NCBI GenBank assembly: GCA_040772065.1
Contig: JAXGYX010000001.1
Coordinates: forward strand, 2,046,001 to 2,110,000
Direction: 5' to 3'
From: JAXGYX01 sp040772065
Lineage (GTDB): Bacteria; Bacillota; Clostridia; Saccharofermentanales; Fastidiosipilaceae
Length of the DNA: 64,000 bases
The stretch's first letter is position 1, and the number at the start of each line of letters is the position of its first letter. The notes under the pieces were generated by a model. It was not told the origin of the DNA. It saw only the letters and a list, made by a program, of their open reading frames with translations, and ran no database searches. Positions 32,945 through 41,888 of the stretch are shown here, in pieces. Made by a program: the position numbers and the translations under genes.

Positions 32945-33562
32945 ATGGCACATTATTTTGACATGAATCCTGAGATTCCCTCTCAGACAAATGAGTTTTT
33001 ATTTGAGACGGAAGGGCGGACCTTCAGCTTCACGACCGACCGCGGCGTGTTTTCCAGGTCCGGCCTGGATGTTGGGTCGGAGATCTTTTTGCGCGAGTTG
33101 ATTCGCGATCTGCGTGATGATCCGATATCCGGTCGTTTGATCGATGTCGGCTGTGGATATGGTGTGCTGGGAATCATATTGAAACGAGTGTTTCCGGCCT
33201 TTGAATTGACCTTGACCGATGTCAACCGGCGCGCGTTGGAGTTGACTCGGAAAAATTTGAAAGCGAACAATATTTCTTATGCCAAAGTGGTTGAGTCCGA
33301 TGGTTTTTCCGCGTTGGAATCTGAATATTTTGATGTAATGGTGACCAACCCGCCGATTCGGGCGGGCAAATCCACAGTTTATCGAATTTTTGAAGAGGCG
33401 AAATCACACTTGAGAACCGGCGGGCGCCTGTACGCGGTCGTTGGGAAGAAACAAGGAGCGCCTTCGCTCGAGCGCTATTTGCAAGGTCTCTACGGCGATT
33501 GCCGGAGAATTGGCCGGGACAAGGGATTTTGGGTATTTCGCTGTGACGTCCGGTCAGCGTAA
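32945..33562 (+). CDS. RsmC-like SAM methyltransferase
   Basis: 205-residue single-domain class I methyltransferase of the RsmC/YbxB type. Seen: SAM loop DVGCGYGVLGIILK, acidic DVNRRALELTRKNL, and catalytic VTNPPIRAGKSTVYRI (NPPx with the RsmC-type 'R' context). It lacks the duplicated N-terminal domain of E. coli RsmC, as is usual in Bacillota. It starts 6 bp after queT. Target RNA cannot be told from sequence. Confidence 0.92.
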   Translation: MAHYFDMNPEIPSQTNEFLFETEGRTFSFTTDRGVFSRSGLDVGSEIFLRELIRDLRDDPISGRLIDVGCGYGVLGIILKRVFPAFELTLTDVNRRALELTRKNLKANNISYAKVVESDGFSALESEYFDVMVTNPPIRAGKSTVYRIFEEAKSHLRTGGRLYAVVGKKQGAPSLERYLQGLYGDCRRIGRDKGFWVFRCDVRSA

Positions 33563-33587
33563 GTGAGGCGAATGGAAAGGATTGAAT

Positions 33588-34475
33588 ATGTCAGATTGCA
33601 GCACATGTGGCTCACAACAATTTTGTCACTCCTTTGTGGAAGACGCAGACGGGGTGAACCCCCGGGCGGACGAGTGGCTCCCCCCCGCGGACGGAGTGGA
33701 GATCGGCGCGATTGTCGCGGTCACTGGCGCCAAGGGTGGTGTCGGCGTGAGTATGCTCGTTTCCGGCCTCGCATTGAAGGCGGTTCAAGCCGGTTTGCGG
33801 GTGGGTGTCTTGGACGCGGATATCGGCTCACCTGATATTCCGGCGGTATTCGGCGCCACCGAGGGGATGTCCGCCCCGGATGATAATTTTATTCCGGTCA
33901 CAACCGAAAATGGGATTAAAATCATGTCGTACGCCAATTTCATGACAGAACCCGCCGAACCTATGTTGTGGGGCAATGGCATGATGGCGGCGATCGCCGA
34001 GCAATTTTGGACTTCGGTGGAGTGGGGCAAGCTGGATCTTTTGCTGATTGATCTACCCGCCGGAGGTGGCGATGTAACCTTGACATTGGCTAAAATCCTT
34101 CCGATCGATGCGGTTTTGCTGGTTACCACCGCGGAGCCGCACACGCTGGTGCGCGCCGAACAGACGCGGAACATGTTTGACAATCTGCGTGTGCCGGTAT
34201 ATGGCATGATCGTCAATGTCGGCGCAACTCGGGGCGAGCCGGGTGATCCGCGGACGGCGGCGGTTCGTATGGGCTTGGGGGACATGGTGTCGATCGCTGA
34301 GCAAAGTGACTTAAATCGGGCTTGCCAAAATCAGACGTTGTCAGATTATGAAATAACCGATCAACTGAACGCGCCCTGGTCGATGATCGATGAGATCATC
34401 GAGGCTACCTTGGATTGTGCAAGAAAATCCGGCGCGGACATGGATGAGACAAAGACGGAGGAAGGTGAGCCTTGA
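33588..34475 (+). CDS. Mrp/ParA-like ATPase, altered P-loop
   Basis: About 295-residue protein of the Mrp/NBP35 (SIMIBI) type. The N-terminal CSTCGSQQFC resembles an Nbp35-like Fe-S motif. The deviant Walker A reads TGAKGGVGVSM: the signature lysine KGG is kept but the P-loop lysine (KGGxGK) is valine. Walker B region is LLIDLPAGGGDVTLTL (usual DLPPGTGD). ATG 33588 is preferred to TTG 33582 by ribosome binding site spacing. The family loads Fe-S clusters; this copy may not hydrolyse ATP. Its stop overlaps the next gene's TTG start by four bases. Confidence 0.85.
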   Translation: MSDCSTCGSQQFCHSFVEDADGVNPRADEWLPPADGVEIGAIVAVTGAKGGVGVSMLVSGLALKAVQAGLRVGVLDADIGSPDIPAVFGATEGMSAPDDNFIPVTTENGIKIMSYANFMTEPAEPMLWGNGMMAAIAEQFWTSVEWGKLDLLLIDLPAGGGDVTLTLAKILPIDAVLLVTTAEPHTLVRAEQTRNMFDNLRVPVYGMIVNVGATRGEPGDPRTAAVRMGLGDMVSIAEQSDLNRACQNQTLSDYEITDQLNAPWSMIDEIIEATLDCARKSGADMDETKTEEGEP

Positions 34476-34993
34476 GGCCGCGCTTCGCAGTTTCGGCCGT
34501 CCGCGTTCTTTGCCTGTCGCTGTCCATCGCGTTTATTGTCGGAGCCTGTGGCGCCCCGGCAGGCGATGAGGGACAAATGGAGGCCACCTCTTGGCAGACA
34601 TTGCTGGGCGAAGAGATGTACATGGGGGACATGGTTGCGCTTTCGTATGAGACAGATGAGGAACAAGTCACTGGCGTCCGCCACCGTGAGGTTTTGGACC
34701 TTGGCGAGTTTGTCGGCAAAACGCTCGTTCCGATCGTGCTTGTTTTTTACGACCCTCTGGCGGAGCACGCTCCAAGTGTGATTATGCAAATGGAACGGCT
34801 GAGTGAACAGGCGGGCGAAGCCGCGGCGATCTTGCTGATCACCCCGGATGCCGAGGATGATTTTTTGACAATGTTTAATCATGAGTGGCTGCCGATGTTT
34901 GTGATGGTGAAAGATGGCGCCGCGCTCGATGAGATTGTCGGCTTGGACGATCAGACAATCGCGCGACTGAATGAGTTTATTGGGTCAGAATAA
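34472..34993 (+). CDS. Lipoprotein, thioredoxin-like fold
   Basis: 173-residue lipoprotein with signal peptide and lipobox (VGAC near residue 26). The C-terminal part (about 85-170) reads like a thioredoxin fold (LVPIVLVFYDPLAEHAP, AILLITPDAEDD, LPMFVMVKDG) but has no CxxC. It starts at TTG 34472, overlapping the Mrp-like gene by TTGA, with GGAGG upstream, so translation is coupled. Function unknown. Confidence 0.6.
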   Translation: MRPRFAVSAVRVLCLSLSIAFIVGACGAPAGDEGQMEATSWQTLLGEEMYMGDMVALSYETDEEQVTGVRHREVLDLGEFVGKTLVPIVLVFYDPLAEHAPSVIMQMERLSEQAGEAAAILLITPDAEDDFLTMFNHEWLPMFVMVKDGAALDEIVGLDDQTIARLNEFIGSE

Positions 34994-35043
34994 AACGGAT
35001 CAAAAAGGAACAAAAACATAATGAAACCGGGCGAGGAGATGGT

Positions 35044-35556
35044 ATGGGTGAATATTTTAAAACCGCGATAGGACAGGACAGTCATCGATTTATTGATCGG
35101 GTTGAAGACGGGCCGGCGGCGAAAACGGGAAAACCTCTGATTTTGGGTGGTTTGCTCATTGAAGATGAGGTTGGCCTGGCCGGTAACAGTGATTCGGACG
35201 CCGTGCTGCATGCCTTGACCAATGCGGTTTCCGGAATCACGGGTATCAATGTGCTGGGTGAGCGGGCGGACGAGCTCTGCGCCGCCGGACAGACCGACTC
35301 GGTCGTCTATTTGAAGGCCGCGCTCAAGGATTTGCCGGAGAATGTTCGTGTGATCCATGTCTCGATCTCAATCGAGGCGGCCAGGCCGATCCTCGCTCCG
35401 CATATTGAGCCGATGAAACGCAGTCTGGCGCGCATCATGCAACTGCCGATCCAGTCCATTGGAATCACGGCGACCAGCGGTGAGGGGCTGAGCGATTATG
35501 GCAGAGGTGACGGCATCATGGTGACCTGTGTCATTTCGGTGCGAGAGTGGGTGTGA
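35044..35556 (+). CDS. ispF: Divergent MECDP synthase IspF
   Basis: 170-residue protein of the IspF family (2-C-methyl-D-erythritol 2,4-cyclodiphosphate synthase, MEP pathway). Kept: GQDSHRF (metal-binding Asp and His), DSDAVLHALTNA (metal His) and YGRGDGI. Changed: the HSDGD histidine is Asn (NSDSD), the D-IG-xFPD segment is absent, and the ATTTEK motif reads ATSGEG. It therefore belongs to a divergent IspF clade. ispD lies 16 bp away and convergent. Confidence 0.85.
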   Translation: MGEYFKTAIGQDSHRFIDRVEDGPAAKTGKPLILGGLLIEDEVGLAGNSDSDAVLHALTNAVSGITGINVLGERADELCAAGQTDSVVYLKAALKDLPENVRVIHVSISIEAARPILAPHIEPMKRSLARIMQLPIQSIGITATSGEGLSDYGRGDGIMVTCVISVREWV

Positions 35557-35572
35557 CGGACGCCTCGTTCGG

Positions 35573-36304
35573 TCAGCGCGGATGAGTGGCGATCGCCCGT
35601 CCGATGATCAAATCCTCGGGGGTGGTGATTTTGATATTGAAATCACTGCCTTGAACGATCCGCACATCATGGCCCAACGCTTCCACCAGTGAGGCGTCAT
35701 CGGTTGCGTGAGCCGGACCTTTTTGATAGGCCTCCAACAACAGATCGAAGAAAAAAGCTTGTGGTGTCTGAACCTGCCACAGCAGGTCGCGGTCAAGGGT
35801 GGAGATGATCAGCTTATCCTTGTCCACCTGCTTGATCGTGTCTTTGACCGGCACGGCGGCCACGCAGGCGCCGCTGACATTGGCTTGGAATATGCAACGA
35901 TCGATTGTCGGATGGTCCACAAAACAGCGCGCCCCGTCGTGCACCATAACAATCTCCCGCCCGCTGACCTTGAACGGGGTGGCGGCGAGCGTGTTCAAGC
36001 CATTGTGCACCGACTCGCGGCGTGTGTCGCCGCCGACCGCGAAGTGCAATCGAATTGTCCGGCCATCAAGCTGTTTACGGTCGAGCGTTGCCTGCGCCAA
36101 CTCCATGATGAAGTCACGTTCTTGGACAGTTGTGACCAGACAGATGTCGGTGATGGCGGGATGTGAGATGAAAATCGAGAGTGTGCGTTCCAGCACACTG
36201 ATTCCTTCAATATCAAGAAACAGTTTATTTTGATCCGCCCCCATGCGGGCGCCTTTGCCCGCGGTCGGGATGATCACCGCGATGTGTGTGGTGTCAGTGG
36301 ACAT
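35573..36304 (-). CDS. ispD: MEP cytidylyltransferase IspD
   Basis: 243-residue enzyme that couples CTP to methylerythritol 4-phosphate. Seen: nucleotide loop PTAGKGARMGADQNKLFLDI, MVHDGARCFVDH, VPVKDTIKQVD, WQVQTPQAF and ATDDASLVE. The start at ATG 36304 is chosen for its AAAGGAGG; the open frame extends further. It lies downstream of radA, in a likely exoA-radA-ispD operon, as in other Bacillota where radA precedes ispD. Confidence 0.95.
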   Translation of the reverse strand: MSTDTTHIAVIIPTAGKGARMGADQNKLFLDIEGISVLERTLSIFISHPAITDICLVTTVQERDFIMELAQATLDRKQLDGRTIRLHFAVGGDTRRESVHNGLNTLAATPFKVSGREIVMVHDGARCFVDHPTIDRCIFQANVSGACVAAVPVKDTIKQVDKDKLIISTLDRDLLWQVQTPQAFFFDLLLEAYQKGPAHATDDASLVEALGHDVRIVQGSDFNIKITTPEDLIIGRAIATHPR

Positions 36305-36401
36305 CGTCGCCTCCTTTTGGCTGTCCGCCTGCCGCCCGGGTTTAAGCGGAAGGCATGACTTCAAGTGAATTCCATGAGCGTGGCGCATGGCGGTATTTGA
36401 C

Positions 36402-37829
36402 TCAGCTCATCGCGATTTCCAATACCTCGGCCAGCGAATCCGCATAATAGATTTCAGGCAACTCATCCATTTCCAGCGTTTTAAGCTGCTTGCGACAGCT
36501 GCCGGGCAGGATGCATCCGGTAAACTTCATCCGCCCGGCTTCAATCACCCGCCGGTCAACAGCGGACACCGGACGCAGCTCGCCCGTCAGGCCAAGTTCG
36601 CCGATCAGAACCGTGTTCACGCTCAACGGCACATCGCGGTAACTGGAGGCGATGGCGGCGGCGACGGCCAGGTCGGCGGAAGGATCGTCCACCCGCAGAC
36701 CGCCAACCACGTTGCAAAACGCATCCATGTTCCCAAGCTTTAGGCCAATGTGTTTTTCTAAAATGGCCATCAGCATGCTCACGCGGGTGCGATCCAGACC
36801 CTGAGTGATCCGTTGAGGCATACCGAAAACGGTGTCATTCAAAAGTACTTGAATCTCCAGTAAAAAGGGACGGGTTCCCTCGATGCTGGCGGTGATCGCC
36901 GAGCCGGCGACCCCCTGCGGTCTGCCGGCGATCATCGCGGTCGAGGCGTCTTTTAATGGGAGCAGCCCCATTCCGGTCATCTCGAATATGCCCAACTCAT
37001 TGGTCGCACCAAAACGATTTTTAAATCCACGGATCAGGCGCAGGTTGTTGTGGCGCTCGCCTTCGAAGTATAAGACGGTGTCGACCATGTGCTCCAACAC
37101 ACGCGGACCGGCGATCGAGCCATCCTTTGTCACATGTCCGACCAGCACGACGACCGCATTCAAGCTTTTGGCGAGCCGCAAAAAGCCGGCGGCCACTTCG
37201 CGCACCTGACCGACCGATCCGGGAGCGGAGGACAGATCCTCGCTGTAGACCGTTTGAATGGAGTCGACGATGATAAGGTCGGGTTTGAGCTTGATGATGG
37301 TCGAGGAAATTTGCTCAAAAACGATTTCGGAATATAATTTAACTTTTTTGCTGACGATGCCCAGCCTGGACGCCCGCAGTTTCACCTGCGCCGGTGACTC
37401 CTCGCCGCAAATATAAAGTGTGGTGCCGGCGAAGCCATTGTCACCTGCGGATTGCAGTAGCAAAGTGGATTTGCCGATGCCCGGGTCACCGCCGACCAAA
37501 ACGAGAGAGCCGGGCACAAATCCGCCACCCAGCACACGATCGAGCTCCGGCAGGCCGGAACTCACTTTGTCAATCGGAGTGGTCTCCTCTTGGTCCAGCT
37601 CTTGCAAGACAGCCTCGCCGACCGCAACCGACAGCTGATTTTCCAACCATCCACGGGAGGAGGGCGCGGAGGCCTTGCCGGTGCCGCCCTTTCTCTTGCC
37701 CGAACCGGTCACGGTCCGAGACTCCACCATGGTGTTCCATGATTCGCAGGCCGGACATTTGCCCAGCCACTTCGAGCTTTCATAGCCGCATTCTGAGCAA
37801 AAGAAGGCGGAGGTGTTTTTTTGGGACAT
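36402..37829 (-). CDS. radA: DNA repair protein RadA
   Basis: 475-residue branch-migration ATPase. It has an N-terminal zinc finger (CSECGYESSKWLGKCPAC), Walker A GGDPGIGKSTLL, the RadA-specific KNRFG in FKNRFGATNELGIFEM, and a Lon-protease-like C-terminal domain. Ribosome binding site GAAAGGA. It shows the normal length. Confidence 0.97.
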   Translation of the reverse strand: MSQKNTSAFFCSECGYESSKWLGKCPACESWNTMVESRTVTGSGKRKGGTGKASAPSSRGWLENQLSVAVGEAVLQELDQEETTPIDKVSSGLPELDRVLGGGFVPGSLVLVGGDPGIGKSTLLLQSAGDNGFAGTTLYICGEESPAQVKLRASRLGIVSKKVKLYSEIVFEQISSTIIKLKPDLIIVDSIQTVYSEDLSSAPGSVGQVREVAAGFLRLAKSLNAVVVLVGHVTKDGSIAGPRVLEHMVDTVLYFEGERHNNLRLIRGFKNRFGATNELGIFEMTGMGLLPLKDASTAMIAGRPQGVAGSAITASIEGTRPFLLEIQVLLNDTVFGMPQRITQGLDRTRVSMLMAILEKHIGLKLGNMDAFCNVVGGLRVDDPSADLAVAAAIASSYRDVPLSVNTVLIGELGLTGELRPVSAVDRRVIEAGRMKFTGCILPGSCRKQLKTLEMDELPEIYYADSLAEVLEIAMS

Positions 37830-37872
37830 GGATCGTCCTTTCGTCGATGTTGATCCGGCGTCTCGGCCGCGC

Positions 37873-38649
37873 CTACGTCGGATCGGTGGTCAATATCAGC
37901 TCGACCGGGCAATGATCGGATCCCATCACATCATCATGGATCAAGGCGTCTTTCATTCGCGGCGCGAAGTCGGTGGATACCAGAAAGTAGTCGATGCGCC
38001 AACCGGCGTTTCTCGAACGCGCGTTGAAACGATAGGTCCACCAAGAGTATCGCTCTTCCAAATCAGGATAAAAATGGCGGAAACTGTCAATGAATCCGGC
38101 CTCCAACAGAGAGGTGAACTTCTCTCTTTCCTCATCTGTGAATCCCGCGTTCTTGCGATTGTTCGCCGGGTTTTTCAAATCGATTTCCTTGTGGGCGACA
38201 TTGAGATCGCCGCAGACGACAACCGGTTTGCGCTTGTTCAGCTCGACCAGATGAGTGCGGAAAGCGTCGTCCCATCCCATGCGCGCATCCAGCCGAGCCA
38301 GTTCGGTTTGCGAGTTGGGGGTGTAGACGTTGACCAGAAAAAAATCGTCATATTCAAGTGTGATCACTCGCCCCTCGCGGTCGATCGTGTCATCAGTGTC
38401 GTATCCAAGATCATAGGTGACCTCCAATGGCTCGATCCTGCTGAACACGGCGGTTCCCGAATACCCTTTGCGTTCCGCGTAATTCCAATATTGATAATAG
38501 CCTTCGGGTTCAAACTCATGTTGACCCTGCTGCAATTTGGTCTCCTGAACACAGAAGATATCGGCATCAAAAGCGCTGAATATTTCGGGGAAACCTTTTT
38601 TCATCGCCGCGCGAAAACCATTGAGATTCCAGGAAATTAGTTTTGTCAT
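37873..38649 (-). CDS. exoA: Exodeoxyribonuclease III
   Basis: 258-residue AP endonuclease of the ExoIII family. Seen: ISWNLNGFRAA, CVQETKLQ, KGYSGTAVFSR, NVYTPNSQ, CGDLNVAHKEIDL and the closing SDHCPVEL with the catalytic His. AGGAG precedes the start. It heads the radA-ispD group. Confidence 0.97.
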   Translation of the reverse strand: MTKLISWNLNGFRAAMKKGFPEIFSAFDADIFCVQETKLQQGQHEFEPEGYYQYWNYAERKGYSGTAVFSRIEPLEVTYDLGYDTDDTIDREGRVITLEYDDFFLVNVYTPNSQTELARLDARMGWDDAFRTHLVELNKRKPVVVCGDLNVAHKEIDLKNPANNRKNAGFTDEEREKFTSLLEAGFIDSFRHFYPDLEERYSWWTYRFNARSRNAGWRIDYFLVSTDFAPRMKDALIHDDVMGSDHCPVELILTTDPT

Positions 38650-38772
38650 ATGTTTTATTCTCCTAGCGATTGTTGCTATCGGTCATTATAGCGCAATTCG
38701 TGGTTTAGGCAGGAGACCCGGAATATTGGAAAATGGCGCGCTATCGATGTGACAAGGCGCTTATCCGAAAAT

Positions 38773-39708
38773 TCACGGCAGATAAAGCCCGCGCAGCGCG
38801 CGCTGCGCGCTGTCGATCGATTGCCCCGGGCTTAGCTCGGGACGATACAACATCTCCAGCACCAGCCAATCCATTTCCGATGGCCGCTGCACAACTGTCC
38901 AGTCTTGTTGAAAGATGCTGTCCCGGTACCGTTCGCTGTCATTGCCCAATCCCAGACTTTGAATGAACTCTTCTTGGATCAGATGATTGCGCGCGGGCTG
39001 GTCGATCATGCCCGTTGTCACCGCGATGGTCGAACGCTCGATCACGTGGTTTTGTTCATCAAAAAAGAACATCGCGTAGTTGTCTGCCCGATACCCGGGG
39101 AGTTTATTAGCGAGATTGTTTAAACTGTCAAAAATGAACACGCAATTCGCGCCTTTTTCTCCGTCGTCTAAAATTGTTATGTGAGGCACCAAATTGAGCG
39201 AGTTGATCTGGCCTGCCAAGTTGTGTATCGTGTCGATATCTTCCCGGGTGGGTGAGCCGGTGATTGAGATGCGGATCGGCTGCCGCCATTTGCGGACATA
39301 GCCTGCTTCGGCGTCGCCGAATTCGGTCGCCGAGGCGATTTCACCAAAATAGTCGATCGCCGCTTCGTAGAATTCGTTGTCAGATCGGTCAAGATCCTGA
39401 TAAAACGGCGTGCGCGTCTCGCCCGGCTGTGGCGGTGTGTCGCTGCCGTATCCCTCGTCGGACGCTGTGGTTTGCAGGCTGCCGTCAATATAAAGCGGTC
39501 GAGTCGAGGTGGTGGACCGAGAGACGGTGTGGGGCGGATTGTCCGGCGAATCGGTCGATACCGGATCGGACTGTCCGGGCAGCTTCGTAAGGCCGGATTG
39601 GCCACGTGCGCAGCCACCAAAGCACAACAGAGCGACCAGCGCCAGCGCCGGCAGGGCGAGCCACGGGCGGCTTCTTTCGTGTCTTGAGTCGGCCTTCGGG
39701 TTAAACAT
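38773..39708 (-). CDS. DUF2927 lipoprotein
   Basis: 311-residue lipoprotein with signal peptide and lipobox (FGGC). A long Ser/Thr/Pro spacer (about 35-110) is followed by a DUF2927 domain: VRKWRQPIRISITG, THNLAGQIN region, and LIQEEFIQSLGLGNDSERYRDSIF, the family hallmark near the C-terminus. The role is unknown; these proteins are predicted to be related to zinc proteases, but a full HExxH is absent. Divergent from the glucosaminidase gene. Confidence 0.8.
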   Translation of the reverse strand: MFNPKADSRHERSRPWLALPALALVALLCFGGCARGQSGLTKLPGQSDPVSTDSPDNPPHTVSRSTTSTRPLYIDGSLQTTASDEGYGSDTPPQPGETRTPFYQDLDRSDNEFYEAAIDYFGEIASATEFGDAEAGYVRKWRQPIRISITGSPTREDIDTIHNLAGQINSLNLVPHITILDDGEKGANCVFIFDSLNNLANKLPGYRADNYAMFFFDEQNHVIERSTIAVTTGMIDQPARNHLIQEEFIQSLGLGNDSERYRDSIFQQDWTVVQRPSEMDWLVLEMLYRPELSPGQSIDSAQRALRGLYLP

Positions 39709-39769
39709 TTAGGTTCCCCCTCATAAGAAGATTTACAAAAGCTTTTTCGCTGCTGTATGCTTTTATCAT

Positions 39770-39795
39770 AACGTACGGGCTTTCAACGTACGAGC
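39770..39795. repeat. Direct repeat AACGTACGRGC
   Basis: AACGTACGGGC (39770-39780) and AACGTACGAGC (39785-39795), 15 bp apart, each containing a CGTACG palindrome, lie between the divergent DUF2927 and glucosaminidase genes. Possible operator; unproven. Confidence 0.35.
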
Positions 39796-39813
39796 ATTGA
39801 AAGGACATCCTCC

Positions 39814-40428
39814 GTGAAGAAAAAAACTATCGTGATTATTACGGTTGTTGTGGGCTTGTTGGTGGTCGCGCTATTGATCTTGTCTCGTTTTAGCGAACCA
39901 CCCTTGCCGCCCCTGCGTCTTGATCTGTCACAACCGGTGCTTTCACAGCCGACCGCAACCGTCGATCAGGCGAAAAAATGGGCGAAGCGTAACCATGCCG
40001 CGAACCTGTTTATCGAATTGGCTGACACCTACTGGGAGATCGGCGAACAGACCGGCGTGAATCCGACGATCGCATACGCCCAAGCCGCGCTGGAGACCAA
40101 TTTCATGAATTTTGGCGGTCTCGTCGATGCTTCCTACCACAATCCTTGTGGCTTGAAGACCGCCACAGGCGGTGACGATGACGATCCCGACGCGCATCAC
40201 CGATTCGCGGACTGGTACGAGGGGATTCTCGCGCAATATGAACACCTCGCCTTGTACGCGGGACAAGATGGCTATCCTCTGGAGTGGCCGAACGATCCCC
40301 GACATTTCAGCTATTTGTTTGGCGAGGCGCGCACCGTGGGAGAGATTGGCGACAAATGGGCGTCATCCGCCAATTACGCCAAGGTCCTGGCGGAACTGGT
40401 TGACCGCATGGAAGTGACTCCGGAGTGA
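39814..40428 (+). CDS. Membrane-anchored glucosaminidase
   Basis: 204-residue protein with a membrane anchor (about 4-26) and a FlgJ/LytG-type N-acetylglucosaminidase domain (about 60-204): GVNPTIAYAQAALETNF (catalytic Glu), HNPCGLK and RFADWYEGILAQYEHL. It hydrolyses peptidoglycan outside the cell. Starts at GTG 39814. The C39-like protease gene follows 19 bp later. Confidence 0.88.
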   Translation: MKKKTIVIITVVVGLLVVALLILSRFSEPPLPPLRLDLSQPVLSQPTATVDQAKKWAKRNHAANLFIELADTYWEIGEQTGVNPTIAYAQAALETNFMNFGGLVDASYHNPCGLKTATGGDDDDPDAHHRFADWYEGILAQYEHLALYAGQDGYPLEWPNDPRHFSYLFGEARTVGEIGDKWASSANYAKVLAELVDRMEVTPE

Positions 40429-40447
40429 GGAAAGTGAGAAGGTTGAA

Positions 40448-41131
40448 ATGCACCAAAGCAAAGAGATGATCGAATGCCCGAGCTCATGGCTGAGCAAGCA
40501 TCTGGGCGTCGGCTTTGAAGAAACCAAGAGCCACCTGTTGAGCGGATATCCCATGTTGCAGATGAGCCATTTTCCCGCCTACGATCAACACTGCTCGCTG
40601 ACCGCGCTCGCCTCGGTGTTTTTATATTATGCGCGCAACGGATATGAACAGCTGCCGGACAACCGTGAATACCTGTTTCTCAGAATTCGCTCCACCGCCC
40701 GCCTGCGCCTGATCCACATACCGCGGCTGTTGTTCATTCGTGGCGGGACCATACCCTTTTTGCTGGATCGGCTTGCCCGCTCGATCTGGAAACACTATGG
40801 CTATCCTCGCGGCAGGGCTCGCAACCATCTTTTTTGGCAGTCCGGCCGACGCTCTGTTCCATTTGTCCTGGACGATCTGGACAACGGACATCCGCTGTTG
40901 CTGTCGCTTTCCTCCGGATATTATAAGAAACACACGGTGACTGTGATCGGTTACAAGATTTATGAACGTGTGAATGAAGATAATACAGATGAAGAAAACG
41001 AGACCCGTGTGTTTTTACGGATCAACGATCACTGGACAACCCGACCGCGCTATGTCGAGCTGATGTCCCTGGACCCCTTTTACGGCGGACCATTTTTTGA
41101 ATTTTGCCGGATCATCCCGCCGCCGATCTGA
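40448..41131 (+). CDS. C39-like cysteine peptidase
   Basis: 227-residue protein resembling Peptidase_C39-like domains. The putative catalytic Cys is in YDQHCSLTALASVFLYYAR, the His in YYKKHTVTVIGYKIY, and Asp/Asn in RINDHW. No signal peptide is visible, so it is probably intracellular. Substrate unknown. Co-transcribed with the glucosaminidase, ATG 40448 after GAAGG. Confidence 0.7.
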   Translation: MHQSKEMIECPSSWLSKHLGVGFEETKSHLLSGYPMLQMSHFPAYDQHCSLTALASVFLYYARNGYEQLPDNREYLFLRIRSTARLRLIHIPRLLFIRGGTIPFLLDRLARSIWKHYGYPRGRARNHLFWQSGRRSVPFVLDDLDNGHPLLLSLSSGYYKKHTVTVIGYKIYERVNEDNTDEENETRVFLRINDHWTTRPRYVELMSLDPFYGGPFFEFCRIIPPPI

Positions 41132-41164
41132 TCGACGCCGTGGTGGGCGGACGTCTTTTTTGTC

Positions 41165-41186
41165 AAGCCGTTCACAAGCCGTTCAC
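41165..41186 (+). repeat. Tandem 11-bp repeat (Pho-box-like)
   Basis: AAGCCGTTCAC occurs twice back to back (41165-41175 and 41176-41186). An 11-bp period of TTCAC resembles binding sites of PhoP/PhoB-type response regulators. It overlaps the -35 region of the promoter at 41171-41200. Confidence 0.5.
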
Positions 41187-41200
41187 TTTAATACTATACT
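41171..41200 (+). promoter_or_regulatory. Promoter of the SixA-like gene
   Basis: TTCACA (41171-41176), an 18-bp spacer and TATACT (41195-41200), about 75 bp before the gene. The tandem 11-bp repeat lies over the -35 region, typical for activation by an OmpR-family regulator. Confidence 0.45.
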
Positions 41201-41276
41201 GAGGACGATTGAATCCACTCGCGCGGTGTATGATTGGATTAGATATTAGACTGTCGCAAATGACGAAGGAGGTCGC

Positions 41277-41885
41277 ATGGTACGGTTTATCAAGCGAAAA
41301 GATGAATTAACGGATATCCCAGGAGCCCGATATGTGATGTTCGTCCGCCATGGGAAAGCGGAGGATATCGGCGCTCCATCTTATGATGACTTCAATCGCC
41401 GCCTGACTGATAAGGGTATGCAACAGTTGGTAAAGTTTTTCCCAAAACTGGCCGCCCGCATGAAAGAAAAATTCCCGGACGAGACCTGGCGTGTGTACAG
41501 CAGCCCGCGTGTGCGCGCCCTTGCGACCGCCGTTTGTCTGCAGGACGCGTTGAGCAAAACAGGCAGGCTGGAGCATCCCGCCGCCAAAAACGGTAGCTTG
41601 CCGGCGAAAAGCGTCGCCGAGGATGTAAGGGTGATGAGGGAGCTGGACGATTCGGATCTGGACAATCTGCTGACGGCCATTCTGGAAGAGACAGAAGGAT
41701 CGATCTGCCTGGTGGGACATCAGCCATACTTGTCGCAGTGGACATATGAATTGACAAAGAAAGAAATCGGCTTCGCCAAAGGCGACGCTGTCTTGCTGCG
41801 CTTGGACCCCGATCGTCCACGCAAAGCGAAAGTCGTCTGGACGGCCGAGATAAAAAGATATTTAAGAAATGGCGCGAAGGAGTAG
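41277..41885 (+). CDS. SixA-like histidine phosphatase
   Basis: 202-residue member of the histidine phosphatase (branch 1) family. The catalytic RHGKAED, SSPRVRALATA and GHQPYLSQW motifs are present. Similar proteins remove phosphate from phosphohistidine or small substrates; the target is unknown. ATG 41277 after GGAGG. The HAD hydrolase gene follows after three bases, so the pair is co-translated. Confidence 0.88.
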   Translation: MVRFIKRKDELTDIPGARYVMFVRHGKAEDIGAPSYDDFNRRLTDKGMQQLVKFFPKLAARMKEKFPDETWRVYSSPRVRALATAVCLQDALSKTGRLEHPAAKNGSLPAKSVAEDVRVMRELDDSDLDNLLTAILEETEGSICLVGHQPYLSQWTYELTKKEIGFAKGDAVLLRLDPDRPRKAKVVWTAEIKRYLRNGAKE

Positions 41886-41888
41886 CGC

